From positions 245,321 through 309,320 of the forward strand of contig NZ_SPPK01000005.1 in the NCBI RefSeq assembly GCF_004569505.1: a DNA stretch of 64,000 nucleotides, in the 5' to 3' direction. Position numbers and translations under genes: made by a program. This document shows, one piece after another, positions 55,310 through 64,000 of the stretch. The notes beneath the pieces are model-generated. The model was not told the DNA's origin. It made no database searches and saw only the letters and a program-made list of their open reading frames with translations. Origin of the DNA: Dysgonomonas mossii. GTDB taxonomy: Bacteria > Bacteroidota > Bacteroidia > Bacteroidales > Dysgonomonadaceae. Position 1 is the first letter of the stretch, and the number at the start of each line of letters is the position of its first letter.

Positions 55310-57109
55310 ATGCAAAATATTAGAAATATTGCGATTATCGCACACGTCGATCATGGTAAGACTACTCTTGTTGATAAGATGCTTCTTGCCGGACAATTGT
55401 TCAGAGACAATCAATCTACAGGCGAATTAATACTTGACAATAATGATTTGGAGCGTGAGCGAGGGATTACCATCCTTTCCAAAAATGTTTCGATTAATTA
55501 TAAAGGAACTAAAATCAATATAATAGATACACCCGGACACGCCGACTTTGGTGGCGAGGTTGAACGTGTATTGAATATGGCTGATGGTTGTTTGCTGTTG
55601 GTCGATGCATTTGAAGGCCCGATGCCTCAAACCCGTTTTGTGTTGCAGAAAGCTATTCAGATGGGATTGAAGCCAATTGTGGTTATTAATAAAGTGGATA
55701 AACCCAACTGTCGTCCTGATGAAGTGCACGAGATGGTTTTCGACTTGATGTTCAGCCTCGACGCATCCGAGGAACAGTTGGATTTCCCTACCATCTATGG
55801 ATCTGCGAAACAAGCGTGGATGTCGGATGATTGGAGCAAACCAACAGAAGATATAACTCCATTGCTGGACGCTATTGTAAAATATATTCCGGCTCCCGAA
55901 TATTTGGAAGGAACACCGCAAATGTTGATTACATCATTAGACTATTCTAAATATGTAGGACGTATTGCTATCGGGCGTGTACATCGTGGAGAACTCAAAG
56001 AGAATATGGATGTCTCTTTGTGCAAGCGTGATGGAAGTTTTGTAAAAACGAGAATAAAAGAAATAAATATATTCGAAGGACTGGGACGTATAAAAGTACC
56101 GAAAGTTCAGTGTGGGGATATTTGTGCCCTGATAGGAATCGAAGGTTTTGAAATTGGCGACTCGATTGCCGACCTGGAAAATCCGGAAGCGTTACCGACA
56201 ATCGATATCGATGAACCTACTATGTCGATGTTGTTTACCATCAATGATTCTCCTTTCTTTGGGAAAGATGGTAAATTTGTGACATCAAGGCATATTCACG
56301 ACCGCTTGATGAGGGAGCTCGACCGCAACTTGGCGCTACGTGTTGAAACAACGGACAACTCCGATTCGTGGATTGTTTATGGACGTGGTATTCTGCACTT
56401 GTCAATCCTTATCGAGACTATGCGTCGCGAAGGGTATGAGCTGCAAGTTGGTCAGCCAAAGGTTATCATAAAAGATATTGACGGACAAAAATATGAACCG
56501 GTAGAGCAATTGACTATCAATTTGCCGGAAGAATATTCAAGTAAAATTATAGACCTTGTGACACGTCGTCGTGGAGAATTGACGATGATGGGTAACAAGA
56601 AAGATCGTATCTATCTCGAATTCAATATTCCTTCACGTGGTATTATCGGGTTAAACAATGCTGCACTTACGCTCTCGGCGGGAGAAGCTGTTGTTGCACA
56701 CCGATTCTTAGAATTCCAACCATGGAAGGGAGATATCGAAAAACGCATGAATGGATCTATTATCGCTAGCGAATCTGGTAATGCGTATGCATATGCTATT
56801 GATAAATTGCAAGATAGAGGTAAGTTCTTCCTTGAGCCGCAGACAGATATCTATATGGGGCAAATTGTAGGAGAACATAGCAAAGAAGGAGATCTGGTTG
56901 TAAATCTTACAAAATCGAAGAAGTTGACCAATGTGCGTGCTTCGGGGACAGATGATAAGGTGAAGCTTGCTCCTCCTGTTATTTTCAGTCTTGAAGATGC
57001 CTTGGAATATATAAAAGGAGATGAGTACGTAGAGGTAACGCCGCATGCGATACGTTTACGTAAAATCTATCTGGACGAAAATGATCGTAAGCGAATGGCA
57101 AAAAAGTGA
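55310..57109 (+). CDS. typA: Translational GTPase TypA/BipA
   Basis: 599 residues from [20 protein letters not shown]; the in-frame upstream ATG lies before the promoter and is rejected. GTPase motifs are AHVDHGKTT (G1), [15 protein letters not shown] (G3) and [10 protein letters not shown] (G4), with EF-G-like domains and the C-terminal domain unique to TypA. It helps ribosome assembly and stress adaptation. Confidence 0.96.
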   Translation: MQNIRNIAIIAHVDHGKTTLVDKMLLAGQLFRDNQSTGELILDNNDLERERGITILSKNVSINYKGTKINIIDTPGHADFGGEVERVLNMADGCLLLVDAFEGPMPQTRFVLQKAIQMGLKPIVVINKVDKPNCRPDEVHEMVFDLMFSLDASEEQLDFPTIYGSAKQAWMSDDWSKPTEDITPLLDAIVKYIPAPEYLEGTPQMLITSLDYSKYVGRIAIGRVHRGELKENMDVSLCKRDGSFVKTRIKEINIFEGLGRIKVPKVQCGDICALIGIEGFEIGDSIADLENPEALPTIDIDEPTMSMLFTINDSPFFGKDGKFVTSRHIHDRLMRELDRNLALRVETTDNSDSWIVYGRGILHLSILIETMRREGYELQVGQPKVIIKDIDGQKYEPVEQLTINLPEEYSSKIIDLVTRRRGELTMMGNKKDRIYLEFNIPSRGIIGLNNAALTLSAGEAVVAHRFLEFQPWKGDIEKRMNGSIIASESGNAYAYAIDKLQDRGKFFLEPQTDIYMGQIVGEHSKEGDLVVNLTKSKKLTNVRASGTDDKVKLAPPVIFSLEDALEYIKGDEYVEVTPHAIRLRKIYLDENDRKRMAKK

Positions 57110-57130
57110 TAAAATGTTCATAATAGATTG

Positions 57131-57170
57131 GGGGTTATCAGATTATTCTGATAGCCCCTTTTCGTTTTTT
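57131..57170 (+). terminator. Rho-independent terminator of typA
   Basis: GGGGTTATCAGA pairs with TCTGATAGCCCC (one T-G wobble) around a 4-base loop and is followed by TTTTCGTTTTTT. Confidence 0.88.
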
Positions 57171-57220
57171 ATACTAGAATTATCTTATAAAGAAGGGTTC
57201 TTGTTTTAAGCTGGAGGCTG

Positions 57221-57275
57221 AAAAGTGACAGTGAAAAAGTGCGTAAAAGGTGTCACTTTTGTCACCTTTTCACTA
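57221..57275. repeat. Intergenic GTGACA-rich repeat, copy C
   Basis: On the minus strand 57251-57270 reads AAAAGGTGACAAAAGTGACA, 19 of 20 identical to copy A at 461-480. AAAAGTGACAGTGAAAAAGTG precedes it at 57221-57241. AAAAGGTG and CACCTTTT within the copy allow a hairpin. Confidence 0.6.
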
Positions 57276-57422
57276 AAAAGGTTTTTTTACAGCTTGTTAT
57301 CATAGAAGCTTTAGAGCATTAAAACTTATAAAAAGTGAAGACACCTTATTATTGACAACTTCTGAATCTTATGATTAAACAATTTTTCATACCTTTGCTT
57401 CCTTAAAAATAGAGATATCCAC

Positions 57423-57971
57423 ATGGCCGATACCAAACAGCAATTTGAACATGTAATAGCGATATGCCGTACTCTTTTTGCCAAAAAGTTGAAAGATTAT
57501 GGTGCTTCATGGCGTATACTCCGCCCACAATCGGTTACTGACCAGATACTGATAAAAGCAAAACGTATAAGAAGTATCGAAGAAAAGGGCGTGAGCCTTA
57601 TTGATGAAGGTATTGTTCCCGAGTTTATCGGAATCGTGAATTATGGTATCATTGGCTTGATGCAATTGGAATTGGGTTTTTCGGATAGTATAGATATTAC
57701 CGAAGAGCAGGCTCTCGCATTGTATGATAAACATATGACTGAAACCAAAGAATTGATGTATGCCAAAAATCATGATTATGATGAGGCATGGCGCTCTATG
57801 CGGATTAGTTCATATACAGATCTTATTCTTACAAAGATATATCGGACAAAGCAGATAGAAGAAAACAAAGGCAAGACTATTGTTTCGGAAGGAGTAGATG
57901 CCAACTATATGGATATGGTAAACTATTCTCTCTTTGGTTTGATAAAGTTAGAATTTCCTGAAGAGGGATAA
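57423..57971 (+). CDS. DUF1599 protein with two tandem copies of the domain
   Basis: 182 residues, soluble. The unit appears twice: KDYGASWRILRPQSVTDQIL with EFIGIVNYGIIGLMQLE (about 20-80), then HDYDEAWRSMRISSYTDLIL with NYMDMVNYSLFGLIKLE (about 117-178). DUF1599 is also called nucleotide-modification-associated domain 1; biochemical function is not established. It lies 8 bases before the DoxX-like gene and heads a run with tpiA and folE. Confidence 0.85.
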   Translation: MADTKQQFEHVIAICRTLFAKKLKDYGASWRILRPQSVTDQILIKAKRIRSIEEKGVSLIDEGIVPEFIGIVNYGIIGLMQLELGFSDSIDITEEQALALYDKHMTETKELMYAKNHDYDEAWRSMRISSYTDLILTKIYRTKQIEENKGKTIVSEGVDANYMDMVNYSLFGLIKLEFPEEG

Positions 57972-57979
57972 TTAAATAA

Positions 57980-59323
57980 ATGGGCAAAAAGAAGGATGTA
58001 ATTATAAAGATTTTAGTAGAAATATCCAGAATTATACTGGGTGTGACCTTTATTTTCTCCGGCTTTGTAAAGGCGGTTGACCCTTTTGGTACGGCTTATA
58101 AAATCGAAGATTACTTTGCTGCATTCAATCTTACTTCGCTTTCTTTTTTGTCTATGACAGGTTCTGTTTTGCAAAGTGTTGTAGAATTTGCAATGGGGGC
58201 ATGTATGCTTTTCGGCTTGTATCGTAAGTGGAATTCACGACTGATGTTGCTGGTTATGGTCTTTATGACGGGGCTTACTTTGTATCTGGCTATAACAGAT
58301 CCGGTAGAAGATTGCGGATGCTTTGGCGATGCTTTGATAATTACCAATTGGCAGACATTCTATAAAAATATAGTACTGCTTATATGCTCTGTTATAGTAT
58401 TCTTATATTGTGAGCGTATCAGTAATTGGTTTACAGGTAAAACATACTGGCTGGCATTCTTGTATATCTTTATTTTTATTGGTCTTTTCACATTCCGCAA
58501 TTATTTATACGATCCTTTGTTCGACTTCCGACCTTATAAAATAGGAGCTAATCTTCCTAAACTGATGAGTGTAGAGAGTGGAAAAGGTAGAGAAGAGAAG
58601 ACTGTGCTCGTTTATGCGAAGGACGGAGTAGAAAAAGAATTTACTGAAGATAATTATCCTTGGGAAGATAGTACATGGGTTTTTGTGCGAATGGATAATC
58701 ATGTTATACAAGAAGGAGAAAAGCCTGTTATTAATGACTTTTCTATAAATAAACTTGTATTTAACTCCGATAGGACAGAGGTTGAAACACAATTAGATAT
58801 TACGCAAGAGGTGTTGTCGGATTCAAATTATGTTTTCTTGATGATAACACCTTCGCTAATAAACATGAGTGATTCTTATCTCAGCCGATTCGAGGATATA
58901 GAAAACTATGCAAAAGATCATAATTATCATTTCTTTTGTGTGACCGCATCGCCTACAGATGAGATAATGAAATGGTCAAAAGAGAATACGATAAATTTTG
59001 ATTTCTGTACAGCTGACGGACGTATGCTAAAAACTGTAATTCGTTCCAATCCCGGGCTTATTCTGTTAAAAGAAGGTATTGTAGTCAACAAATGGGCGGA
59101 TATAGATGTTCCTGCAGAAGAGTATCTTACAAAACCTTTGACTGATTTGCCTTATGGACAGATGATAGATACGAAGGCCGAAGACAAAAAGAACTTGATA
59201 GCTGTGTGTGTTGCATTCTTTTTACCATTGTTGTTTCTGAAAGGATTGGATTTCCTGTTTTTCAGAAAGATGAAGAAAGAAGCTATTACAGAAGAAGAAA
59301 ATGAAGAAGAAATTAAAGAATAA
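57980..59323 (+). CDS. DoxX-like membrane protein with thioredoxin-like domain (BT_3928 family)
   Basis: 447 residues. Four N-terminal membrane helices (about 8-150) form the DoxX/MauE-like domain (RIILGVTFIFSGFVKAVDPFG, with DPVEDCGCFGDA). A periplasmic thioredoxin-like domain (about 190-400) has no CxxC pair. A last membrane helix is near 410-432. This layout is that of the BT_3928 family in Bacteroidota; role unclear, possibly envelope redox or respiration. Adjacent to the DUF1599 gene. Confidence 0.82.
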   Translation: MGKKKDVIIKILVEISRIILGVTFIFSGFVKAVDPFGTAYKIEDYFAAFNLTSLSFLSMTGSVLQSVVEFAMGACMLFGLYRKWNSRLMLLVMVFMTGLTLYLAITDPVEDCGCFGDALIITNWQTFYKNIVLLICSVIVFLYCERISNWFTGKTYWLAFLYIFIFIGLFTFRNYLYDPLFDFRPYKIGANLPKLMSVESGKGREEKTVLVYAKDGVEKEFTEDNYPWEDSTWVFVRMDNHVIQEGEKPVINDFSINKLVFNSDRTEVETQLDITQEVLSDSNYVFLMITPSLINMSDSYLSRFEDIENYAKDHNYHFFCVTASPTDEIMKWSKENTINFDFCTADGRMLKTVIRSNPGLILLKEGIVVNKWADIDVPAEEYLTKPLTDLPYGQMIDTKAEDKKNLIAVCVAFFLPLLFLKGLDFLFFRKMKKEAITEEENEEEIKE

Positions 59324-59355
59324 TATATTAATCAATAAAAACAAATATTAAAATC

Positions 59356-60102
59356 ATGAGAAAGAATATTGTTGCAGGAAACTGGAAAATGAACAAGAAT
59401 CTACAAGAAGGTGTTGCGTTTGCTAAAGAATTAGAAGCTGCATTAGCCGGGAAAACATTAAAATGTGAAGTAATTGTAGGTACTCCATTCATTCATTTGG
59501 CAAGCGTAGCTTCATCTACTAAATTGGGTGTTGCTGCTCAAAACTGTGCTGATAAAGTTTCAGGCGCATATACAGGCGAAGTATCAGCTGCAATGGTAGC
59601 TTCTACAGGCGCAAAATATGTAATCCTCGGCCACTCTGAGCGTCGTACATACTACGGAGAAACAGATGCTATCTTGAAAGAAAAAGTGCTATTAGCTTTA
59701 GCTAACGGATTAAGCCCAATTTTCTGCATCGGTGAAACAAAAGAAGAAAGAGAAACAAATGTACATTTCGATGTTGTAAAAAGACAAACAGTAGATGCAT
59801 TGTTTAATCTTTCTGCCGAAGACTTTTCTAAAATAGTTATTGCCTACGAACCGGTTTGGGCTATTGGTACAGGTCTTACTGCTACATCTGCTCAGGCTCA
59901 GGAAATGCACGCTTTCATCCGTCAGATAATCGCTGACAAATATGGTAAAGAAGTTGCAGATAACACTTCAATCCTATATGGTGGTAGCGCGAACGGAGGA
60001 AATGCAAAAGAACTTTTCTCATGTCCTGATATCGACGGCGGACTTATAGGTGGAGCTTCTCTCGATGTTGAGAAATTTATTCCTGTAATTGAAGGATTCT
60101 AA
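59356..60102 (+). CDS. tpiA: Triosephosphate isomerase
   Basis: 248 residues. NWKMN (Lys), ILGHSERR (His) and [11 protein letters not shown] (catalytic Glu) are the active-site motifs; [12 protein letters not shown] binds phosphate. It interconverts dihydroxyacetone phosphate and glyceraldehyde 3-phosphate. Its codon use looks more biased than that of its neighbours, as expected for high expression. Confidence 0.98.
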   Translation: MRKNIVAGNWKMNKNLQEGVAFAKELEAALAGKTLKCEVIVGTPFIHLASVASSTKLGVAAQNCADKVSGAYTGEVSAAMVASTGAKYVILGHSERRTYYGETDAILKEKVLLALANGLSPIFCIGETKEERETNVHFDVVKRQTVDALFNLSAEDFSKIVIAYEPVWAIGTGLTATSAQAQEMHAFIRQIIADKYGKEVADNTSILYGGSANGGNAKELFSCPDIDGGLIGGASLDVEKFIPVIEGF

Positions 60103-60127
60103 GAAGATCAACTAAAGTTTATATATA

Positions 60128-60168
60128 ATGTTGCGGATGAACCCTGACCGAATATCCGCAACATTTTT
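60128..60168 (+). terminator. Rho-independent terminator of tpiA
   Basis: An exact 11-bp stem ATGTTGCGGAT / ATCCGCAACAT with a 15-base loop is followed by TTTTT. It ends 13 bases before the start of the SPOR-domain gene, so that gene may have lower expression or its own promoter. Confidence 0.8.
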
Positions 60169-60181
60169 AAATAACACACAT

Positions 60182-60688
60182 ATGAAAAAAAGTTTTTATA
60201 TTTTCTTTTTATTAGGATTGTTTTCGGCTTCTGCGATTGCACAAAACAGTCAGAAAACAATCATTGATGAACTGAACTCATCTAAATGGGGGCAAGGGGA
60301 TGTAAAAGTGATGCAAGATGATGTGTTGCAGGGTAAAATAGCGGTTCGGAGTACCGAGCCTATAGACTCTCTCGGAGAACCTGAGCCGTCTACATCTTCG
60401 AATGCGAATGTAGCTCCCGGAACCAGAGTGAGAGAGTACAAGATTCAAGTTTTTATGGGAAATAATCAGCAACAATCCAAAAGAGAAGCTGAATCGAAGC
60501 AGGCACAGATAAGGAATGCTTATCCCGAGCTGAGAACTTCGGTTTCATTTCAGTCTCCATTTTGGCGTCTACGGGTAGGTAACTTCCGTACAAAAGAAGA
60601 AGCTGAGCAAATGATGCATGATATGCGCAAAACATTCCCTTCATTCGGACGAGAGATGACCGTCGTGTCGGAGGTCGTTAAACGATAA
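60182..60688 (+). CDS. SPOR domain-containing exported protein
   Basis: 168 residues starting at MKKSFYIFFLLGLFSASAIAQ; an upstream in-frame ATG lies within the terminator. After the signal peptide comes a linker, then a SPOR-like domain (about 92-168; YKIQVFMGNNQQQSKREA, WRLRVGNFRTKEEAEQMMHDM). SPOR domains bind denuded peptidoglycan, often at division sites. Confidence 0.88.
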   Translation: MKKSFYIFFLLGLFSASAIAQNSQKTIIDELNSSKWGQGDVKVMQDDVLQGKIAVRSTEPIDSLGEPEPSTSSNANVAPGTRVREYKIQVFMGNNQQQSKREAESKQAQIRNAYPELRTSVSFQSPFWRLRVGNFRTKEEAEQMMHDMRKTFPSFGREMTVVSEVVKR

Positions 60689-60703
60689 TATATAATCTTC
60701 ATA

Positions 60704-61267
60704 ATGCAAGAAGAAAACAAAATGAACCTCCTGGAGGAGCACTATAAGAATATAATTTCTTTGTTAGGTGAAGATCCGGAGCGTGAAGGCCTGCTAATGA
60801 CACCTCACAGAGTTGCCAAGGCTATGCGATTTTTGACAAAGGGCTACAGTGAAAGCCCCGAAGCTATTTTAAATAAGGCTTTGTTTAAAGAAGATTACCG
60901 TCAAATGGTAATTGTAAAAGATATAGATTTTTATTCCTTGTGCGAGCATCACATGCTCCCATTTTGGGGTAAAGCTCATGTAGCATATATCCCTAACGGA
61001 TATATAACGGGATTGAGTAAGATTGCCCGTGTGGTCGATGTGTTTGCACGTCGTTTGCAGGTGCAAGAGCGTATGACCTTACAGATAAAGGAATGTATAC
61101 AGCAAACTCTTAATCCTTTGGGGGTAATGGTCGTGATAGAAGCTCAGCATATGTGTATGCAGATGCGAGGGGTGGAGAAACAGAATTCGACGACTACCAC
61201 CTCCGATTTTACAGGAGTATTTAATCAGGCTAAAACTCGGGAAGAATTTATTAATCTTATAAGATAG
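60704..61267 (+). CDS. folE: GTP cyclohydrolase I
   Basis: 187 residues. Zinc and active-site motifs are [25 protein letters not shown] and [28 protein letters not shown]. It converts GTP to 7,8-dihydroneopterin triphosphate, the first step to folate (or other pterins). It follows the SPOR gene after 15 bases. Confidence 0.97.
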   Translation: MQEENKMNLLEEHYKNIISLLGEDPEREGLLMTPHRVAKAMRFLTKGYSESPEAILNKALFKEDYRQMVIVKDIDFYSLCEHHMLPFWGKAHVAYIPNGYITGLSKIARVVDVFARRLQVQERMTLQIKECIQQTLNPLGVMVVIEAQHMCMQMRGVEKQNSTTTTSDFTGVFNQAKTREEFINLIR

Positions 61268-61291
61268 AGATGTTATAACAATATAAAAAAT

Positions 61292-61330
61292 AACGAGATT
61301 TTTTCTGCACAGAAGATAATCTCGTTTTTT
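61292..61330 (+). terminator. Rho-independent terminator of folE
   Basis: AACGAGATT pairs with AATCTCGTT (61292-61300 with 61318-61326) and is followed by TTTTTT. The loop can pair further (TTCT with AGAA). Confidence 0.85.
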
Positions 61331-61341
61331 CGTTTCGGACT

Positions 61342-61995
61342 ATGTATTTATATAATATTCATACACATAAAGTAGATGACGCTTCATGCGAAGGGTATGA
61401 GGTGAAGTCTATTCTGAATACCTATCCGGAAGATTTTTATGAGAAAAGAAATCAGCATCCTGATTGTTGGTTTTCTTGTGGAGTGCATCCGTGGAATGCC
61501 GAAGATTCTGATTCGCAACTCCACCTTTTAGAAGAAATTATTGTCGAGCCCAATGTCGTAGCGATCGGTGAAGCCGGCCTAGACAAACTAAGGGGAGCCG
61601 AAATGTCTGTGCAGATAGATGTATTTCGCAAACAGATCGAATTGGCTATGGATGTAAATAAACCTCTTATTATACATTGCGTAAAAGCCTGGGACGAGCT
61701 AATCCGGTTGTATAAGGAATACGAAGGAAGTAACATCCCTTGGATTATTCATGGTTATAGAGGTAATCCCCAACAAACACAGCAATTGAGTCGAGTTGGC
61801 TTTAAATTTTCGATAGGGGAGAAGTTTAATGTAGATTCACTTAAAGAGATTCCGTTGACTGATATTTTTTGTGAAACAGATGAATCTGATTTGACTATTT
61901 GTAAGGTTTATGAAAATATTTCAAGTGAAATAGATGTAGATAAAAATCATTTTGCTATTTTAGTGGCCGATAATGTAGGTCGAGTATTTAAATAA
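61342..61995 (+). CDS. TatD family metal-dependent hydrolase, short form
   Basis: 217 residues, about 40 fewer than typical TatD. Metal-site residues are HTHK, GEAGLD, LIIHC, WIIHGYRG and CETDES. Family members are 3'-5' DNA exonucleases or related phosphoesterases. The compact form is common in Bacteroidetes. It begins soon after the folE terminator. Confidence 0.88.
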   Translation: MYLYNIHTHKVDDASCEGYEVKSILNTYPEDFYEKRNQHPDCWFSCGVHPWNAEDSDSQLHLLEEIIVEPNVVAIGEAGLDKLRGAEMSVQIDVFRKQIELAMDVNKPLIIHCVKAWDELIRLYKEYEGSNIPWIIHGYRGNPQQTQQLSRVGFKFSIGEKFNVDSLKEIPLTDIFCETDESDLTICKVYENISSEIDVDKNHFAILVADNVGRVFK

Positions 61996-62038
61996 TTGAC
62001 AAAAGTATATTAGGTTATTAATTCTTTTCAGGTAAACT

Positions 62039-63103
62039 ATGATTGATGTTAATGCTCACATATTACTAATTTATACAGGAGGTACAATCGGGATGGTCGA
62101 AAATCCTGCTACGGGTTCTTTAGAGCCCTTCGACTTTGCTCATCTGAACAATCATATACCTGAACTTCAGCGTTTCAAGTTTCATGTAGATCATATTGTT
62201 TTCGATCCTGTTATAGATTCTTCGGAGATTACACCCGAACATTGGAAAAAGATGGTGCATATCATCGAAGATAATTATGACAATTACGATGGATTTGTTG
62301 TGCTGCATGGTACCGACACGATGGCATATACGGCCTCGGCTCTCAGCTTTATGCTCGAGAACTTGCATAAGCCTGTAGTCCTTACCGGAGCTCAGCTGCC
62401 TATCGGTAAATTAAGAACAGATGCAAAGGAGAATTTGATTACCGCCCTGGAGATCGCTGCCGATAAGAATCAGTTAGGCTACCCAATTGTTCCTGAAGTA
62501 TGTGTTTTCTTTCAGAACGATTTGCTTCGAGGGAATAGGAGCACCAAAGTGAATGCAGACAATTTTAATGCATTCAAGTCTTACAATTATCCTAATTTAG
62601 GAAAATCTGGTATTCAGATAAGGTACGAGAGAAAGGCTATTCATACACCCGACTATGAGAAGAAAACGATCTTCCATTATCGATTAGATAATAGGATCGC
62701 TTCATTAAAGTTGTTTCCGGGAATTGACAAACAAACCGTAGAGGCAATCTTGACATTGAAGAATATAAGAGCTGTGATTCTTGAAACCTATGGCTCTGGA
62801 AATGCTCCTCTCTCACCTTGGTTTCTTGATCTTATCCGCGAAACGGTGAAGCGGGGGGTTATTATAGTCAATATATCTCAATGCGAAATCGGACTTGTAA
62901 ATATGCAGCGTTACGAGACGGGGCGTGAACTTTTGCGTGCAGGTGTTATCAGTGGATTTGACGCTACATTCGAAGCCGCTTTAGCTAAGCTGATGTTTCT
63001 TATCGGGCATAAGTACGATAAAGAAGATATAAAGATACGAATGCGTGTGCCTCTAATAGGAGAAATTACAAGACCCGAAGACAGAGACAATGAAACAATA
63101 TGA
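62039..63103 (+). CDS. ansA: Type I L-asparaginase
   Basis: 354 residues. LIYTGGTIGMVENP carries the first catalytic Thr, and VVLHGTDTMAYTASALSFML the second Thr and Asp. No signal peptide, so it is the cytoplasmic type I enzyme that turns asparagine into aspartate and ammonia. The end overlaps the next gene by 14 bases. Confidence 0.94.
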   Translation: MIDVNAHILLIYTGGTIGMVENPATGSLEPFDFAHLNNHIPELQRFKFHVDHIVFDPVIDSSEITPEHWKKMVHIIEDNYDNYDGFVVLHGTDTMAYTASALSFMLENLHKPVVLTGAQLPIGKLRTDAKENLITALEIAADKNQLGYPIVPEVCVFFQNDLLRGNRSTKVNADNFNAFKSYNYPNLGKSGIQIRYERKAIHTPDYEKKTIFHYRLDNRIASLKLFPGIDKQTVEAILTLKNIRAVILETYGSGNAPLSPWFLDLIRETVKRGVIIVNISQCEIGLVNMQRYETGRELLRAGVISGFDATFEAALAKLMFLIGHKYDKEDIKIRMRVPLIGEITRPEDRDNETI

Positions 63104-63569
63104 AAATTTGCAGGTATTAGCTGAGAAAGCGAAACCTTTGTTTCTTCAATATTATAAAAAGAATAAAAAGCGTCTAGGCAAAATGGATACCATTGTGCAG
63201 CAATTGCACGATGAGGTCTTCGAAAAGATTGATTGCTTGACGTGTGCCAATTGTTGCCGGAGTTTAGGGCCGGCTATCTACGATAAGGATATTGAGCGGA
63301 TGGCAAAAGCACTTCGCATAAAACCATCGGAAGTTGTTTCTTCCTATTTGCGGATAGATGAAGATGGCGATTACGTATTCAAATCTATGCCTTGTCCTTT
63401 TCTTATGAACGATAATTATTGTTCGATATACGAATCTCGACCGAAAGCTTGCCGGGAATATCCTCATACGGATCGGAAAAACTTCGAGCAGATTTATAAA
63501 TTAACTGTAAAAAATACGAGCACTTGTCCAATTGCATACGAGGTTCTTTGTAAATTAATGGACAAGTGA
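63090..63569 (+). CDS. YkgJ-type Zn/Fe-chelating cysteine cluster protein
   Basis: 159 residues. Cysteines in CLTCANCCRSLGPAIY and CPFLMNDNYCSIYESRPKACREYP form the UPF0153/YkgJ cluster thought to bind zinc or iron. Function unknown; sometimes predicted as a metallochaperone. The start overlaps ansA by 14 bases (ATGA-like coupling). Confidence 0.9.
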   Translation: MKQYENLQVLAEKAKPLFLQYYKKNKKRLGKMDTIVQQLHDEVFEKIDCLTCANCCRSLGPAIYDKDIERMAKALRIKPSEVVSSYLRIDEDGDYVFKSMPCPFLMNDNYCSIYESRPKACREYPHTDRKNFEQIYKLTVKNTSTCPIAYEVLCKLMDK

Positions 63570-63672
63570 TGTGCTTTTCTAAATTCAATCAATCGCTCCT
63601 TTTCCGCGTCCCTTCTTCATCACCCCCTCAATTTTCAAAAAAAGGTTTGAAAAAAAATATGTTTAACAACAG

Positions 63673-63704
63673 TTTGCATATAAGGGATATAGGTATTAAT
63701 TTTG
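63673..63704 (+). promoter_or_regulatory. Upstream tandem promoter P1 (probable rrn)
   Basis: TTTG (63673-63676), a 20-base spacer and TAATTTTG (63697-63704). An excellent match, and the same spacer as P2. Confidence 0.7.
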
Positions 63705-63745
63705 TAGTTCTGCCGAAAAATATTTTAAAATTAATTGGTAAAAGA

Positions 63746-63777
63746 TTTGGAGTGTAAGGAAAAGGTTATTACTTTTG
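63746..63777 (+). promoter_or_regulatory. Downstream tandem promoter P2 (probable rrn)
   Basis: TTTG (63746-63749), a 20-base spacer and TACTTTTG (63770-63777), 73 bases after P1. A purine/A-rich stretch lies upstream. Tandem strong promoters are typical of rRNA operons. Confidence 0.75.
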
Positions 63778-63887
63778 CACCCGCTTTACCGATAGAGCCG
63801 GCGGGTTTTCGAGAGCGAGTTTTGGCAACAGACAAGATTTAGAGCTAGGAACTCGGACGGTGAAAAAGGGACAAGCGAACAGATAAC

Positions 63888-63941
63888 GATCTTTGAAATT
63901 TTGACAACATATGAGTGTAGTACAATAGCACTTCGGTGCTA
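63888..63941 (+). promoter_or_regulatory. boxA-like antitermination site and UUCG hairpin in the leader
   Basis: GATCTTTGAAATTTTGACAA (63888-63907) resembles the rRNA boxA element TGCTCTTTAACA used by Nus factors. TAGCAC-TTCG-GTGCTA (63926-63941) is a perfect 6-bp stem with a stable UUCG tetraloop. Both support a pre-16S leader. Confidence 0.55.
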
Positions 63942-64000
63942 GAAAATATTATACCGTCAATTTACTTAATAAGTGAATCGATAAGGACAGGATCACAAAA

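Larger units (their letters stand above)
57110..57422. other. Intergenic region between typA and the DUF1599 gene
   Basis: This 313-base gap contains the typA terminator (57131-57170), copy C of the GTGACA-rich repeat (57221-57275), and a -7-like box TACCTTTG at 57390-57397 that probably serves the next gene. No gene is seen in it. Confidence 0.7.
63570..64000. other. Probable promoter and leader region of an rRNA operon
   Basis: This 431-base tail has no convincing gene. It contains two tandem promoters, a GC-rich stem (63780-63806), a boxA-like sequence and a UUCG-loop hairpin. That layout matches the front of a 16S rRNA operon, which would begin just past the window edge. Confirmation needs the next sequence. 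Confidence 0.6.

Noticed and set aside
63566..63757. A 63-residue plus-strand reading frame
   Set aside because: It overlaps promoter P1 and the front of P2 and has no family features.
1..64000. tRNA genes, CRISPR arrays, insertion sequences or prophage
   Set aside because: Intergenic gaps were read by eye and showed no cloverleaf, regularly spaced repeats, transposase or integrase; a tRNA scan program was not available.

Overview
The window looks like a low-GC Bacteroidota chromosome, most likely order Bacteroidales and Dysgonomonas-like (the genus is an inference). The signs are a fused LpxC/FabZ, a fused NuoCD inside an 11-subunit complex I, GldD, NigD-like and DUF4251 proteins, a tiny AURKAIP1/COX24 protein, and many promoters of the Bacteroidota form TTG-N19/20-TAnnTTTG. 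It is mostly core genome. No transposase, integrase, prophage, CRISPR array or tRNA was seen.

Layout. 1-3.4 kb (minus): start of a GH92 mannosidase cut by the window edge, and a GH2 glycosidase. 3.6-7.5 kb (minus): a PepSY membrane protein and a siderophore-type TonB-dependent receptor, each behind a near-identical promoter/operator. 7.5-14.5 kb (minus): comF, recX, prmC, hflX, a second GH92 gene, rplS and a PAP2 phosphatase. 14.7-20.0 kb (plus): a GH3/beta-lactamase-like fusion, an unknown acidic protein, a VanX-like dipeptidase and an unknown exported protein, suggesting peptidoglycan turnover. 20.2-27.6 kb (minus): pssA, psd, prs, GH13 amylase, patatin, rng, the AURKAIP1/COX24 mini-gene and HU.

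27.8-47.7 kb (plus): mutY, a GT2 glycosyltransferase, nuoA-nuoB-nuoCD-nuoHIJKLMN, an ExbB/ExbD pair, an ECF sigma factor with a combined membrane-anchor/beta-barrel protein and a NigD-like lipoprotein, an MscS channel, ssb, gldD and a GT39-type glycosyltransferase. 47.7-49.3 kb (minus): an unknown lipoprotein and a lone ExbD. 49.5-63.6 kb (plus): an LTA-synthase-like enzyme, a DUF4251 lipoprotein, the lipid A genes lpxD-lpxC/fabZ-lpxA, typA, a duplicated DUF1599 protein, a DoxX/BT_3928-type protein, tpiA, a SPOR protein, folE, a TatD-like hydrolase, ansA and a YkgJ-type protein. The last 430 bases hold two tandem promoters and a boxA-like leader, which look like the front of an rRNA operon whose 16S gene lies past the edge.

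Most worth a second look: the twin promoter/operators around the TonB receptor with a terminator-like hairpin in the second leader; a three-copy intergenic repeat containing AAAAGGTGACAAAAGTRACA; the sigma factor coupled to a one-polypeptide inner-membrane-anchor/outer-membrane-barrel protein; the structured nuo leader; and the hairpin in the lpxD leader. No clearly new multi-gene defence or mobile system was found.
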